Shown: positions 22,764 through 30,873, counted from the stretch's first letter. The stretch is DNA of 37,739 bases from Eubacteriales bacterium (GCA_021372675.1 JAJFTZ010000007.1:1-37739); one strand, 5' to 3'. The notes: a model not told the origin generated them from the sequence alone. A program made the numbers and translations.

Positions 22764-24215
22764 ATGGAGATGGAGCAGGAGCAGAAGGCGGGCCTGAGCA
22801 TACAGAAGCGCACGTTCATCGGCGTGCTCGTTTTGCTTTTCGCGCTTCTTATGGCGGCGGGCGTGCTCACGCGCGTGCTGCCGCAGGGCAGCTACGACCG
22901 CGTGAGCGTGGACGGCATGGAGCAGGTGATTCCCGGCTCCTATAGGCAAAACGCGGACGCTTCGCCGCTCCCCGTGTGGCGCTGGTTCACGGCGCCCTTC
23001 GAGGTGCTTGCCTCGCCGGACTCGGTCTTGGCGATCGGCATCATGGTGTTTTTGACGCTCGTGGGCGGCACGTTCGCGGTGCTTGAAAAAAGCGGGGTCT
23101 TAAGGCGGCTCATGGCGGTGACCATAGAGCGCTACGCCGCGCGGAAATACCGCATGATGGCGGTTTTGATGCTCGTATTTATGGCGCTCGGCTCCGCGGT
23201 GGGCATTTTTGAGGAGGGCATCACGCTCGTACCCATCGCCATCGCCATTTCGTTTTCCATGGGATGGGATTCGCTTACGGGCCTCGGCGTGAGCGCGTTT
23301 GCGATCGGCATGGGGTTTGCCGCGGGCACCTTTAACCCCTTCACGGTGGCCGTGGCGCAGCAGCTCGCGGGCGTTAAGCTGTACTCGGGGCTGTCGCTTC
23401 GCGCGCTCGTGTTCGTGCTCGCCTACGCGGTGCTCGCCGTTTTCATGGTCGCCTACGCCAAGCGCATCGAAAAAGACCCCAAGCGCTCGCTCACCTACGA
23501 GCACGATCTGAAGCTGAGGCAGCGCTACATACAGGGCGACCTATCGGAAACGCTGCGCGATCCCAAGCTGAAAAAGGCGCTGCGCGCGCTCGGGCTATGC
23601 CTCGGCATCGTATTTTTATACATACTCGCGGGCTTTATCTTCCCCGCGCTCACGGATTATACGCTCGTGGTGATGGCGCTTTTGTTCACGCTCGCGGGCG
23701 TTTTGGGCGGTAAGCTCTCCGGCTACGGCGGCAAGGTAACAAAGGATTTCCTCGCGGGCTGTTTGAGCGTGCTCCCGGCGGTGGCGTTTATTTTGCTGGC
23801 ACTCGGCGTAAAGCAGATCGTCGCGGCGGGCGGCATCCTCGACACGCTTCTATACCTCCTTTCCGGGAGCCTTAAAAACGCCGGGCCGTATGCGGCGGCG
23901 CTCCTCATGTTCGGCATCGTTCTGGTGCTCGAGGTGTTCATCGCCTCCGGCAGCGCCAAGGCGTTTTTGCTCATACCGCTCATCGCCCCGCTCGCGGACC
24001 TAAGCGGCGTGTCGCGCCAAACGGTGATCCTCGCCTATGTGCTCGGCGACGGCTTTTCCAATATGCTCTACCCCACCAACACGGCGCTTCTCATCATGCT
24101 CGGCATCGCGGACGTGAGCTACGGCAAATGGTTCAGGTGGGTGTGGAAGCCCCTCGCGGCCATCCTCGCTTTGTCGGTGCTGGTTTTATGTTTGGCGGTG
24201 GCGACGGGGTATTGA
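22764..24215 (+). CDS. YfcC-family (DcuC-like) membrane carrier
   Basis: A 483-residue protein with about twelve membrane helices, with the features of the YfcC / C4-dicarboxylate anaerobic carrier family: EEGITLVPIAIAISFSMGWD, GMGFAAGTFNPFTVAVAQ, and near the end SGSAKAFLLIPLIAPLADL and DGFSNMLYPTN. The family moves dicarboxylates, amino acids or short peptides across the cytoplasmic membrane; the true substrate here is unknown. Translation may start at the ATG at 22770 instead of 22764, since GGGGGG lies only one base before the first but seven before the second. It is 29 bases after the small membrane protein gene. Confidence 0.88.
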   Translation: MEMEQEQKAGLSIQKRTFIGVLVLLFALLMAAGVLTRVLPQGSYDRVSVDGMEQVIPGSYRQNADASPLPVWRWFTAPFEVLASPDSVLAIGIMVFLTLVGGTFAVLEKSGVLRRLMAVTIERYAARKYRMMAVLMLVFMALGSAVGIFEEGITLVPIAIAISFSMGWDSLTGLGVSAFAIGMGFAAGTFNPFTVAVAQQLAGVKLYSGLSLRALVFVLAYAVLAVFMVAYAKRIEKDPKRSLTYEHDLKLRQRYIQGDLSETLRDPKLKKALRALGLCLGIVFLYILAGFIFPALTDYTLVVMALLFTLAGVLGGKLSGYGGKVTKDFLAGCLSVLPAVAFILLALGVKQIVAAGGILDTLLYLLSGSLKNAGPYAAALLMFGIVLVLEVFIASGSAKAFLLIPLIAPLADLSGVSRQTVILAYVLGDGFSNMLYPTNTALLIMLGIADVSYGKWFRWVWKPLAAILALSVLVLCLAVATGY

Positions 24216-24240
24216 AAACTACCCATTTTCTCCCCGGCTG

Positions 24241-24249
24241 TGTTACAAT
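24241..24249 (+). promoter_or_regulatory. Extended -10 promoter of the WalJ-like gene
   Basis: TGTTACAAT, an extended -10 element, 42 bases before the start codon. The leader has a small hairpin CGGCC-TTCG-GGCCG just ahead of the ribosome site. Confidence 0.5.
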
Positions 24250-24291
24250 GATGGGAAGGATTTTTCGGCCTTCGGGCCGTTTGGAGGACAT

Positions 24292-25080
24292 ATGCTTTTT
24301 TATCCGCTGTTCAGCGGCAGCTCGGGGAACGCATCGCTCGTGGAGGCGGGCGGCGTCCGCATCTTGATCGACGCGGGCGTTACGGGCAGCGCGCTCACGC
24401 GGGCGCTCGGCGGGATCGGCGTGGAGCCTAAAAGCGTGGACGCCCTCCTCATTACGCACGAGCACAGCGACCATGTGAGCGGCGCGGGCGTTTTTTCGCG
24501 CAAATACGACGTGCCCGTCTACGCGAACCGCGGCACGTGGGAGGGCATGCTTCCTTGCGTAGGACGCATCGAGCCGCGCAACGTGCGCGTGTTCGAGACC
24601 AACCGCGATTTTTACATACAGGGCGTAAACGTCACCCCCTTCAAAACCCCGCACGACGCGCGCGAATCCGTGGGGTATCGCATCGACTGCGGCGGGAAGC
24701 GCCTTTGCGTGATGACCGACATCGGCGTGGTGGAACCGCGCCTGTTGGACGCCGCGGAGGGCGCCGATCTTCTTTTGATCGAGGCCAACCACGACGTGGA
24801 TATGCTCAGGATGGGCCGCTACCCCTACGTATTGAAAAGACGCATTCTTTCGGACGTGGGGCACCTCTCCAACGAATCGGCCGGAAAGGCGCTGGCCAAG
24901 CTTTATTTAAGGGGCTTAAGGCGCGCTATTTTGGGCCATTTGAGCCTCGACAACAACATCGAGGAGCTCGCGCTCGCGACCGTGCGGGAAATGCTGCGCG
25001 CGGAATCCATTTCGGACGCCGCGTTCGAGCTGACCGTGGCGCACCGCGACCGCCTTACGGGATGTTACGAGGTGGGTTAA
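24292..25080 (+). CDS. WalJ/YycJ-like MBL-fold hydrolase
   Basis: A 262-residue metallo-beta-lactamase-fold protein. The opening FYPLFSGSSGNASLVE and the metal site THEHSDHVSGAG are those of the YycJ/WalJ group, found in Bacillota near the walRK regulators or rlmH and thought to act as a nuclease linked to wall or DNA repair functions. Later metal ligands include MTDIGVVE, NHDVDML and LGHLSLDNN. A strong GGAGGA site precedes the ATG. Its stop codon touches the inverted-repeat element that separates it from rlmH. Confidence 0.9.
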   Translation: MLFYPLFSGSSGNASLVEAGGVRILIDAGVTGSALTRALGGIGVEPKSVDALLITHEHSDHVSGAGVFSRKYDVPVYANRGTWEGMLPCVGRIEPRNVRVFETNRDFYIQGVNVTPFKTPHDARESVGYRIDCGGKRLCVMTDIGVVEPRLLDAAEGADLLLIEANHDVDMLRMGRYPYVLKRRILSDVGHLSNESAGKALAKLYLRGLRRAILGHLSLDNNIEELALATVREMLRAESISDAAFELTVAHRDRLTGCYEVG

Positions 25081-25402
25081 GGCAAGGGGGACCGAACCCC
25101 TACGGTTTAGAGGGTCGGAAAGCACGCCATCGCTGCGTTATCGGCACTCGCCGTAGCGTCTGGCGAAGCCGGAGCCCTTTGGGCCAAGGCCTATGGCCTT
25201 GCGTGTGTCACTACGCCTTCATGCCTCTGCCTTACACCGACGCACTTTCCGACCCTCTAAACTCCTTGACCGCAAAGCTGCCAGTTTGGATGCAATGCAA
25301 GGAAGAAGAGGGAGCCGTAGCGGGGCTACGGCGACTGATGATGACGATGCAGTGCGCCAAAATCGCAGCTTTGCGGCGCAGGGGTTCGATTCCCCTTGCC
25401 TT
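25079..25402 (+). repeat. Nested inverted-repeat element between walJ and rlmH
   Basis: The ends are inverted repeats of 22 bases with 20 identical positions (25079-25100 and 25381-25402; ends AAGGCAAGGGG and CCCCTTGCCTT). Inside are a perfect 18-base inverted repeat (25105-25122 with 25245-25262, GTTTAGAGGGTCGGAAAG) and a 12-base one (25270-25281 with 25365-25376, CCGCAAAGCTGC), each enclosing smaller hairpins: CAAGGCC-TAT-GGCCTTG (about 25185-25201), GCCC-TTT-GGGC, and GCCGTAGC-GGG-GCTACGGC (25314-25332). The ends contain GGGGTTCGATTCCCC, like a tRNA T-arm, but no tRNA fits. No gene lies inside. Confidence 0.85.
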
Positions 25403-25403
25403 G

Positions 25404-25883
25404 ATGAACATACGCATTTTGTGCGTGGGCAGGCTCAAGGAGCGCTTTTACGAGGAGGCCGTTTCGGAATTTTTGAAGCGGCTTTCCCGCTACGCGAGCG
25501 TGGAGCTTATCGAGGTGGCGGACGAAAAGGCCCCCGAGCGCCTGAGCGACGCGCAGCGCGCGCAGGTAACGCTTGAGGAGGGCAGGCGCCTCCTTGCCAA
25601 GGTCGAGAAAAACGACTTCGCCGTGGCGCTCGATCTAAAGGGGAAGGAGCTTTCCTCCCCCGCGCTCGCATCCTCCATGCAGGCGTGGATGAACGAGGGC
25701 AAAGCGAGCTTCGTTTTCCTCGCCGGCGGCTCTTTGGGCTTAAGCGCCGAGGTGCTTTCCCGCGCGGACTATTTATTGAGCTTCGGAAAGATGACCTTTT
25801 CCCATCAGGTATTCCGCGTGATGCTCTTAGAACAGCTCTATCGGGCTTTCAAGATCATGCACAACGAGCCGTATCACAAGTGA
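25404..25883 (+). CDS. rlmH: 23S rRNA (pseudouridine-1915-N3) methyltransferase
   Basis: A 159-residue SPOUT methyltransferase, the exact usual size. It begins MNIRILCVGRLKERFYEEA and carries the SAM-binding loop FLAGGSLGLS and the C-terminal LSFGKMTFSHQVFRVMLLEQ, ending HNEPYHK, all strongly conserved in RlmH. It methylates pseudouridine 1915 of 23S rRNA in the assembled ribosome using SAM. The start codon lies one base after the end of the inverted-repeat element and there is no recognisable ribosome site in front, because the element supplies the upstream sequence. A longer frame through the element is possible but has no family support. Confidence 0.95.
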   Translation: MNIRILCVGRLKERFYEEAVSEFLKRLSRYASVELIEVADEKAPERLSDAQRAQVTLEEGRRLLAKVEKNDFAVALDLKGKELSSPALASSMQAWMNEGKASFVFLAGGSLGLSAEVLSRADYLLSFGKMTFSHQVFRVMLLEQLYRAFKIMHNEPYHK

Positions 25884-25894
25884 GGGGGCGCGCC

Positions 25895-26407
25895 ATGCGC
25901 GACGAACGCGACTTAAAAGCCGAACAGGCGCTTACGGCGCTTCACATCCCCTTCGTGCGCTACGAGCACGAGGCGGCGCTCACGATGGAGGACTGCGAGG
26001 ATATCGGCAAGGACATCGGCGCGTGCCATATGAAAAACCTCTTTTTGACGAACCGGCAGGGGACGGATTTCTACCTCGTGCTCATGGACGGGCACAAGAG
26101 CTTCCGCACCGCCGAGGTGAGCAAAAAGCTAGGTGTGGCGCGGCTCTCCTTCGCCACGCCCGAGCAGTTGCGCGAGCGGCTCAACCTCGAGCCGGGCGCG
26201 GTCACGGCGCTGGGGCTTTTGTTCGATACGGCGCGCGCCGTTACGGTGGCGCTCGACACGGACGTGCTAAAATACCCCTACGTGTGTATGCACCCTTGCG
26301 TTTCCACCGCGTCGCTCGCGATACGGCCGGAGGACCTGCTCAAGTTTTTGGCGAGCCGCGGGAATACGGTGGTGCAAATGCAAATCGAAGGCGCGTCGAT
26401 AGCTTGA
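25895..26407 (+). CDS. YbaK/ProX-type aminoacyl-tRNA deacylase
   Basis: A 170-residue protein of the prolyl-tRNA editing (YbaK/ProX/PrdX) family. Features are the N-terminal [40 protein letters not shown], and the [16 protein letters not shown] and [14 protein letters not shown] segments. Such enzymes act in trans to remove wrongly attached alanine or cysteine from tRNA-Pro. It begins eleven bases after rlmH with GAGGGGG. Its stop codon is part of the -35 box of the promoter for the two synthetase genes that follow. Confidence 0.9.
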   Translation: MRDERDLKAEQALTALHIPFVRYEHEAALTMEDCEDIGKDIGACHMKNLFLTNRQGTDFYLVLMDGHKSFRTAEVSKKLGVARLSFATPEQLRERLNLEPGAVTALGLLFDTARAVTVALDTDVLKYPYVCMHPCVSTASLAIRPEDLLKFLASRGNTVVQMQIEGASIA

Positions 26408-26432
26408 CACATGTGGCGTTCGCCCCCATAAT
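26404..26432 (+). promoter_or_regulatory. Promoter of the glnS-gltX operon
   Basis: TTGACA, 17 bases, CATAAT, 39 bases before glnS. The -35 box overlaps the stop codon of the deacylase gene. Confidence 0.75.
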
Positions 26433-26471
26433 GAGATATCAAAAATACCGTTTCGGAAAGGACGTGTAAGG

Positions 26472-28151
26472 ATGGAAGAACTTCTAAAGGCGCCGAAAAA
26501 CTTTATCGAGGAGCTGGTCGAGCAGGACATCGCCCAAAAAGGAGCCCGCATCCAAACGCGCTTCCCGCCCGAACCCAACGGCTACCTCCATATCGGCCAT
26601 GTGAAGGCGCTGTGGATCGACTTCGGCATCGCGGAGAAATACGGCGGCAAATGCAACCTGCGCTTCGACGACACCAACCCCGCCAAGGAGGATGTGGAGT
26701 ACGTAGAGGCCATAAAATACGACATCAACTGGATGGGGTTCCAGTGGGATAAGCTCCTGTTCGGCTCGGATTATTTCGACACCTGCTACGAGCTTGCGGT
26801 AAAGCTCATCAAAAAGGGCGACGCGTATGTGGACGCGCTTTCAAAAGAAGAAATGCGCGCTTATCGCGGCACGCTCACCGAGCCCGGCAAAAACAGCCCG
26901 TGGCGCGACAGGCCCGTAGAAGAAAACCTCGACCTGTTTTCGCGCATGAGAGCGGGCGAATTCCCCGACGGCGCGTATACTCTCCGCGCCAAGATCGACA
27001 TGGCGTCGCCCAATATCAACCTGCGCGATCCGGCGCTTTACCGCATTTTGCATGTGAGCCACCACCACACGGGCGACAAATGGTGCATCTACCCCATGTA
27101 CGATTTCGCACATCCCATTCAGGACGCGATCGAGGGCGTAACGCATTCCCTCTGCTCGCTCGAGTACGAGGCGCACCGCCCCCTTTACGACTGGGTGGTG
27201 GATCGGTGCGAATTCGACCCCAAACCCCGCCAGATCGAATTTGCGCGTTTAAACCTCACCAACACCGTGATGAGCAAGCGCTACTTAAGGCGGCTCGTCG
27301 AGGAAGGCTACGTGTCCGGCTGGGACGACCCCCGCATGCCCACGCTTTGCGGCCTCAGGCGCCGCGGCTACACAGCCGAGGCCATCAAGGATTTTCTTGC
27401 GCGCGCGGGTGTAGCAAAGGCCGACTCGGTCGTGGATACCGCCATGCTCGAGCATTGCTTGCGCGAGGATCTCAACGTAAAGGCCCCCCGCATGATGGCC
27501 GTGCTCGACCCCGTAAAGCTTGTGGTCGAAAACTACGAGGCGGGCAAAACCGAGGAGATCGAGCTTGAAAACCTGCCCGGAAGGCCCGAGCTGGGGAGCC
27601 GCAAGGTGTTGTTTTCCCGCGAGCTCTACATCGAGCGCGAGGACTTTTCCGCCGATCCCCCGCCCAAGTATTTCCGCCTTAAGCCCGGCGGCGAGGTTCG
27701 CCTGAAAGCCGCGTATATCGTGCGGTATACGCGGCATGATACGGATGAAAACGGCAATGTGACGGCTATTTATTGCACCTACGACCCCGCCACCAGAAGC
27801 GGCGAGAGCGAGCGCAAGGTGAAGGGCACGCTGCACTTCGTAAGCGCGGCGGAGGCGATTCCCGCCCAATTCCGCCTGTACGAGCCTCTGCTCCTCGATT
27901 ACGAGGAGGACGTATCGGACGACGCCGACGAGGAAAAGGACGCAAAGAAGGATTTTATAAGCCGCCTCAACCCCAACTCCGCCGTGATAAAGCGCGGCTA
28001 TGCGGAGCGGGCGCTGGCCGGTGCAAAGCCCGGAGATCGCTTCCAATTCATGCGCGTGGGCTATTTCTGCGCCGACCTCGACCATAAGGAGGGCGCGCCC
28101 GTATTCAACCGCGCCGTAGACCTGAAAGACAGCTTTAAGCCTAACAAATAA
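26472..28151 (+). CDS. glnS: Glutaminyl-tRNA synthetase
   Basis: A 559-residue class I synthetase that charges tRNA-Gln with glutamine in the cytoplasm. The catalytic domain has [16 protein letters not shown] (HIGH motif near residues 41-44), [15 protein letters not shown] and [14 protein letters not shown] (KMSKS equivalent); the C-terminal beta-barrel anticodon-binding domain is complete. The D-W-x-GFQWD region and SSDYFD-like piece ([12 protein letters not shown]) are specific to GlnRS. Many Bacillota lack GlnRS and make Gln-tRNA by amidation, so its presence here marks a lineage that gained it. AAGG precedes the ATG, and gltX follows by 12 bases. Confidence 0.96.
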   Translation: MEELLKAPKNFIEELVEQDIAQKGARIQTRFPPEPNGYLHIGHVKALWIDFGIAEKYGGKCNLRFDDTNPAKEDVEYVEAIKYDINWMGFQWDKLLFGSDYFDTCYELAVKLIKKGDAYVDALSKEEMRAYRGTLTEPGKNSPWRDRPVEENLDLFSRMRAGEFPDGAYTLRAKIDMASPNINLRDPALYRILHVSHHHTGDKWCIYPMYDFAHPIQDAIEGVTHSLCSLEYEAHRPLYDWVVDRCEFDPKPRQIEFARLNLTNTVMSKRYLRRLVEEGYVSGWDDPRMPTLCGLRRRGYTAEAIKDFLARAGVAKADSVVDTAMLEHCLREDLNVKAPRMMAVLDPVKLVVENYEAGKTEEIELENLPGRPELGSRKVLFSRELYIEREDFSADPPPKYFRLKPGGEVRLKAAYIVRYTRHDTDENGNVTAIYCTYDPATRSGESERKVKGTLHFVSAAEAIPAQFRLYEPLLLDYEEDVSDDADEEKDAKKDFISRLNPNSAVIKRGYAERALAGAKPGDRFQFMRVGYFCADLDHKEGAPVFNRAVDLKDSFKPNK

Positions 28152-28163
28152 GGAGAAAACTCT

Positions 28164-29612
28164 ATGTCTACCGTCCGCACGCGCTTCGCGCCGTCGCCCA
28201 CGGGCTATATGCACCTCGGTAACCTGCGCTCCGCGCTGTACACTTACCTTTTTGCGCGCAAATACGGCGGCACGTTCGTGCTCCGCATCGAGGATACCGA
28301 CCAAAATCGTTTCGTCGAAGGCGCGACGGAGGTCATCTACCGCACGCTCAAGGGCATCGGCATGACATGGGACGAGGGCCCGGACGTGGGCGGCGCTTAC
28401 GGCCCCTACATACAGAGCGAGCGAAAAAACATGTATTTGCCCTATGCCGAGGAGCTTGTTAAAAAGGGCCGCGCCTACCGCTGCTTCTGCACCAACGAGG
28501 AGCTGGAACAGCGCCGGGAGGAGGCCGCCGCGCGCGGCGAAACCTTCAAGTACGATAAAAAGTGCCTGCATTTGAGCGCGGACGAGATCGAAAAAAAGCT
28601 TGGGACGGGCACGCCCTACGTTATTCGCCAAGACGTGCCGACGCAAGGCGAGGCCTCGTTTGACGACCTCATCTACGGCCACATCGCGGTGGATTGCGCC
28701 GACCTCGACGATCAAATCCTCATCAAGGCCGACAAAATGCCCACCTACAATTTCGCAAACGTGGTGGACGACCACGCCATGGCCATCACCCACGTGATAC
28801 GCGGCAACGAGTACCTTTCCTCCACGCCCAAGTACAATTTGCTCTACGAGGCGTTCGGATGGGAAAAGCCCGTGTATATTCACCTCACCAACATCATGCG
28901 CGACGCGACGCATAAGCTAAGTAAGCGCGACGGCGACGCCTATTACGAGGATTATATCGCCAAGGGCTATCTCAAGGAGGCGATCGTCAATTACATCGCG
29001 CTCCTCGGGTGGAACCCGGGCGACGAGCGCGAAAGGTTTACCCTGCCCGAGCTGATCGAGGCGTTTTCCGTGGAGGGCCTCAGCAAGTCCAACGCCATTT
29101 TCGACCCGAACAAGCTCCAATGGCTCAACGCGCAGTACGTGCGCGACCTAAGCGAGGCGGAATTTAACGCGCACGCCGCGCCGTACTACGAGCTCGCAGG
29201 CATTTCGCGCATGGATAAAAGCGTCCTCTGCCGCATCTTGCAGCCGCGCGTGGAGTTGTTCAGCCAAATACCCGAGATGGTCGGTTTCCTCGCCCGTTTG
29301 GATGAAGGCTACGACGTCGAGCTTTTTACCAACAAAAAGTCGAAGACCGACGCCGCGGTATCGAAAACCATGCTCGCCGCCGTTTTGAAAGAGCTTACGG
29401 CGCTTTCCGCATGGACGGAGGAAAGCCTGCACGTGCTTTTGACGGGCATGGCCGAGGCGATGGAGGTCAAAAACGGCACGCTCATGTGGCCGGTGCGCAT
29501 CGCGCTTGCGGGCAAGCAGGTAACGCCGGGCGGCGCCATCGAGATCGCGGTGCTCCTTGGCCGCGAAGAGGCATTAAGGCGGCTCCGCTTCGGGCTTGAA
29601 AAGCTCGCATAA
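28164..29612 (+). CDS. gltX: Glutamyl-tRNA synthetase
   Basis: A 482-residue class I synthetase that attaches glutamate to tRNA-Glu. RFAPSPTGYMHLGNLRSALY carries the HIGH-type motif (here HLGN), followed by LRIEDTDQNR; the KMSKS-type motif is KLSKRDGDA near residue 253. The C-terminal alpha-helical anticodon domain is complete, ending VTPGGAIEIAVLLGREEALR. The upstream gene is glnS, so this GluRS would be expected to charge tRNA-Glu only, rather than also mischarging tRNA-Gln. AAGGAG is seven bases before the ATG. Confidence 0.96.
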   Translation: MSTVRTRFAPSPTGYMHLGNLRSALYTYLFARKYGGTFVLRIEDTDQNRFVEGATEVIYRTLKGIGMTWDEGPDVGGAYGPYIQSERKNMYLPYAEELVKKGRAYRCFCTNEELEQRREEAAARGETFKYDKKCLHLSADEIEKKLGTGTPYVIRQDVPTQGEASFDDLIYGHIAVDCADLDDQILIKADKMPTYNFANVVDDHAMAITHVIRGNEYLSSTPKYNLLYEAFGWEKPVYIHLTNIMRDATHKLSKRDGDAYYEDYIAKGYLKEAIVNYIALLGWNPGDERERFTLPELIEAFSVEGLSKSNAIFDPNKLQWLNAQYVRDLSEAEFNAHAAPYYELAGISRMDKSVLCRILQPRVELFSQIPEMVGFLARLDEGYDVELFTNKKSKTDAAVSKTMLAAVLKELTALSAWTEESLHVLLTGMAEAMEVKNGTLMWPVRIALAGKQVTPGGAIEIAVLLGREEALRRLRFGLEKLA

Positions 29613-29640
29613 GGCGGTAAAAAGACGGAAAAAACGGAAA

Positions 29641-29677
29641 AGGCGGCTTGTCACAGGCAAGCCGCCTGTGTTATAAT
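29641..29677 (+). promoter_or_regulatory. Hairpin after gltX overlapping the promoter of rpsF
   Basis: AGGCGGCTTG (29641-29650) and CAAGCCGCCT (29658-29667) form a ten-pair stem, then GTGTTATAAT. TATAAT at 29672-29677 is a perfect -10 box, and TTGTCA at 29648-29653 (18 bases upstream) inside the hairpin could be the -35 box. The stem may stop gltX transcripts while the same DNA starts the rpsF operon. Confidence 0.6.
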
Positions 29678-29697
29678 ACCATGCTAACGTACTTCTT

Positions 29698-29719
29698 GCG
29701 CCGTCCTTTGAGGCGGCGC
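29698..29719 (+). promoter_or_regulatory. Leader hairpin before rpsF, possible S6-S18 control site
   Basis: GCGCCG-(T)-CCT-TTG-AGG-CGGCGC forms nine pairs with one bulged T, located 12 bases before the ribosome site. In many bacteria the S6-S18 complex represses its own operon by binding a hairpin here. I cannot match the published consensus with certainty. Confidence 0.35.
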
Positions 29720-29745
29720 CATAAGACCATAAGGAGGTGAAAAGC

Positions 29746-30033
29746 GTGAACAAGTATGAAACCCTGTATGTCGTCACGCCGGAACTGGAGGAAGAGGCCC
29801 TAAAGGCCATCATCGAAAAGTTTTCGGGCATCATCGCCGCTAACGGCGGCGTCGTGGGAAATGTGGACGAGTGGGGCAAGCGCCGTTTGGCCTACCCCAT
29901 CGACTATAAGACGGAGGGCTATTATGTGCTTGTCAACTTTGAAGCGGAGGGAGAGCTTCCCAAGGAGCTCGAACGTAACTTCAACAACGACGAGAACATC
30001 CTTCGCTTTATCGTAGTCCGCAAGGACGCCTAA
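29746..30033 (+). CDS. rpsF: 30S ribosomal protein S6
   Basis: A 95-residue S6 protein, binding 16S rRNA in the small subunit together with S18. NKYETLYVVTPELEEE at the start and WGKRRLAYPIDYKTEGYYVL in the middle are the family core. The start is the GTG at 29746, seven bases after AAGGAGGTG; a GTG at 29737 falls inside that ribosome site and is not used. It heads the standard rpsF-ssb-rpsR operon. Confidence 0.97.
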   Translation: MNKYETLYVVTPELEEEALKAIIEKFSGIIAANGGVVGNVDEWGKRRLAYPIDYKTEGYYVLVNFEAEGELPKELERNFNNDENILRFIVVRKDA

Positions 30034-30056
30034 GTGAACGGAAAGGATGGCATAGC

Positions 30057-30488
30057 ATGAACAGGGTAATCCTGATCGGTAATCTCACCCGCGACCCGGA
30101 GGTACGTACCACGAATTCCGGCGTATCCGTCTGCACATTTTCCATCGCGGTCAACCGTAAAAACAAAAACCAGGCCGGCGAACGGCCCACCGACTTTTTC
30201 AATATCGTCGCGTGGCGCCAGCTCGGCGAGCTTTGCGGCAAATACCTCGCGCAGGGGCGCAAGGTGTGCGTGGTGGGCGAGCTGCAAAACCGCAGCTACG
30301 AAGGCAAGGACGGCGGAAAACGGTACGTTACCGAGATCATCGCGGACGATGTGGAATTTCTCACACCGCGCACGCAGGACGGCGGCGCCAACCCGGGCTT
30401 TGAACGGGCGCCCTCCAACCTGCCGCAGCGCGGCGCTGATTTCGAGCCGGAAGGCTTTACCGACGTCGATGACGAGCTGCCATTCTAA
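30057..30488 (+). CDS. ssb: Single-stranded DNA-binding protein
   Basis: A 143-residue SSB. The OB fold runs from MNRVILIGNLTRDPEVR to about residue 105, with DFFNIVAWRQLGELCGKYL and VCVVGELQNRSYEGKDG. A short linker ends in the acidic tip DVDDELPF, through which SSB recruits replication and repair proteins. It coats single-stranded DNA as a tetramer. The linker is short for the family, and its place between rpsF and rpsR is the conserved one. Confidence 0.97.
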   Translation: MNRVILIGNLTRDPEVRTTNSGVSVCTFSIAVNRKNKNQAGERPTDFFNIVAWRQLGELCGKYLAQGRKVCVVGELQNRSYEGKDGGKRYVTEIIADDVEFLTPRTQDGGANPGFERAPSNLPQRGADFEPEGFTDVDDELPF

Positions 30489-30534
30489 CCTAATGATTTC
30501 GATTGAGGTTTGAATTTTTGAAAGGAGCGTTACA

Positions 30535-30777
30535 ATGGAAGATCGTAAAATGAGGCCCCGCCCGCGCAAGTCCAGGCGTAAGGTATGCGGCTTCTGCGTC
30601 GATAAAGTCGAGCATATCGACTATAAAGATACGGTGCGTTTGCGCAAGTTCGTGACCGAGCGCGGCAAGATCATGCCCCGCCGCATGAGCGGCGTGTGCG
30701 CCAAGCACCAGCGCGAGCTGGCCATCGCCATCAAGCGCGCGCGCGTGGTCGCTCTTCTGCCCTACGTGGCGGACTAA
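30535..30777 (+). CDS. rpsR: 30S ribosomal protein S18
   Basis: An 80-residue S18 protein: [15 protein letters not shown] at the start, [22 protein letters not shown] in the middle and [19 protein letters not shown] at the end. Cysteines in CGFC and CAKH suggest the zinc-binding (C+) form of S18, which usually comes with a C- copy elsewhere in genomes under zinc control. It pairs with S6 on 16S rRNA. AAAGGAG precedes the ATG. Confidence 0.97.
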   Translation: MEDRKMRPRPRKSRRKVCGFCVDKVEHIDYKDTVRLRKFVTERGKIMPRRMSGVCAKHQRELAIAIKRARVVALLPYVAD

Positions 30778-30814
30778 GCGATCGAAAAATACCCGAAGTC
30801 GTTAGCCTTTTAAG

Positions 30815-30848
30815 CCGCCCAACAGAGAAAATCGCTGTTGGGCGGTCT
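30815..30848 (+). terminator. Terminator after rpsR
   Basis: CCGCCCAACAG and CTGTTGGGCGG form an eleven-pair perfect stem around nine bases, followed by TCTTT. The T-run is short but it is well placed, 37 bases after the rpsR stop. Confidence 0.65.
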
Positions 30849-30873
30849 TTACAAAACAAACAGAAGGGTACCC

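Noticed and set aside
25376..25402. T-arm-like sequence suggesting a tRNA gene
   Set aside because: GGGGTTCGATTCCCC looks like a T-arm, but no matching 5' acceptor strand, D-arm or anticodon arm lies at the right distance, and the same motif occurs inverted at the other end of the element.
24537..25883. 448-codon frame that would fuse 290 residues to RlmH
   Set aside because: The extra part overlaps walJ in another frame and the repeat element; RlmH from the ATG at 25404 has the exact family length.
27285..28913. 542-codon open frame opposite glnS and gltX
   Set aside because: It spans the junction of two certain genes on the other strand and shows no family motif.
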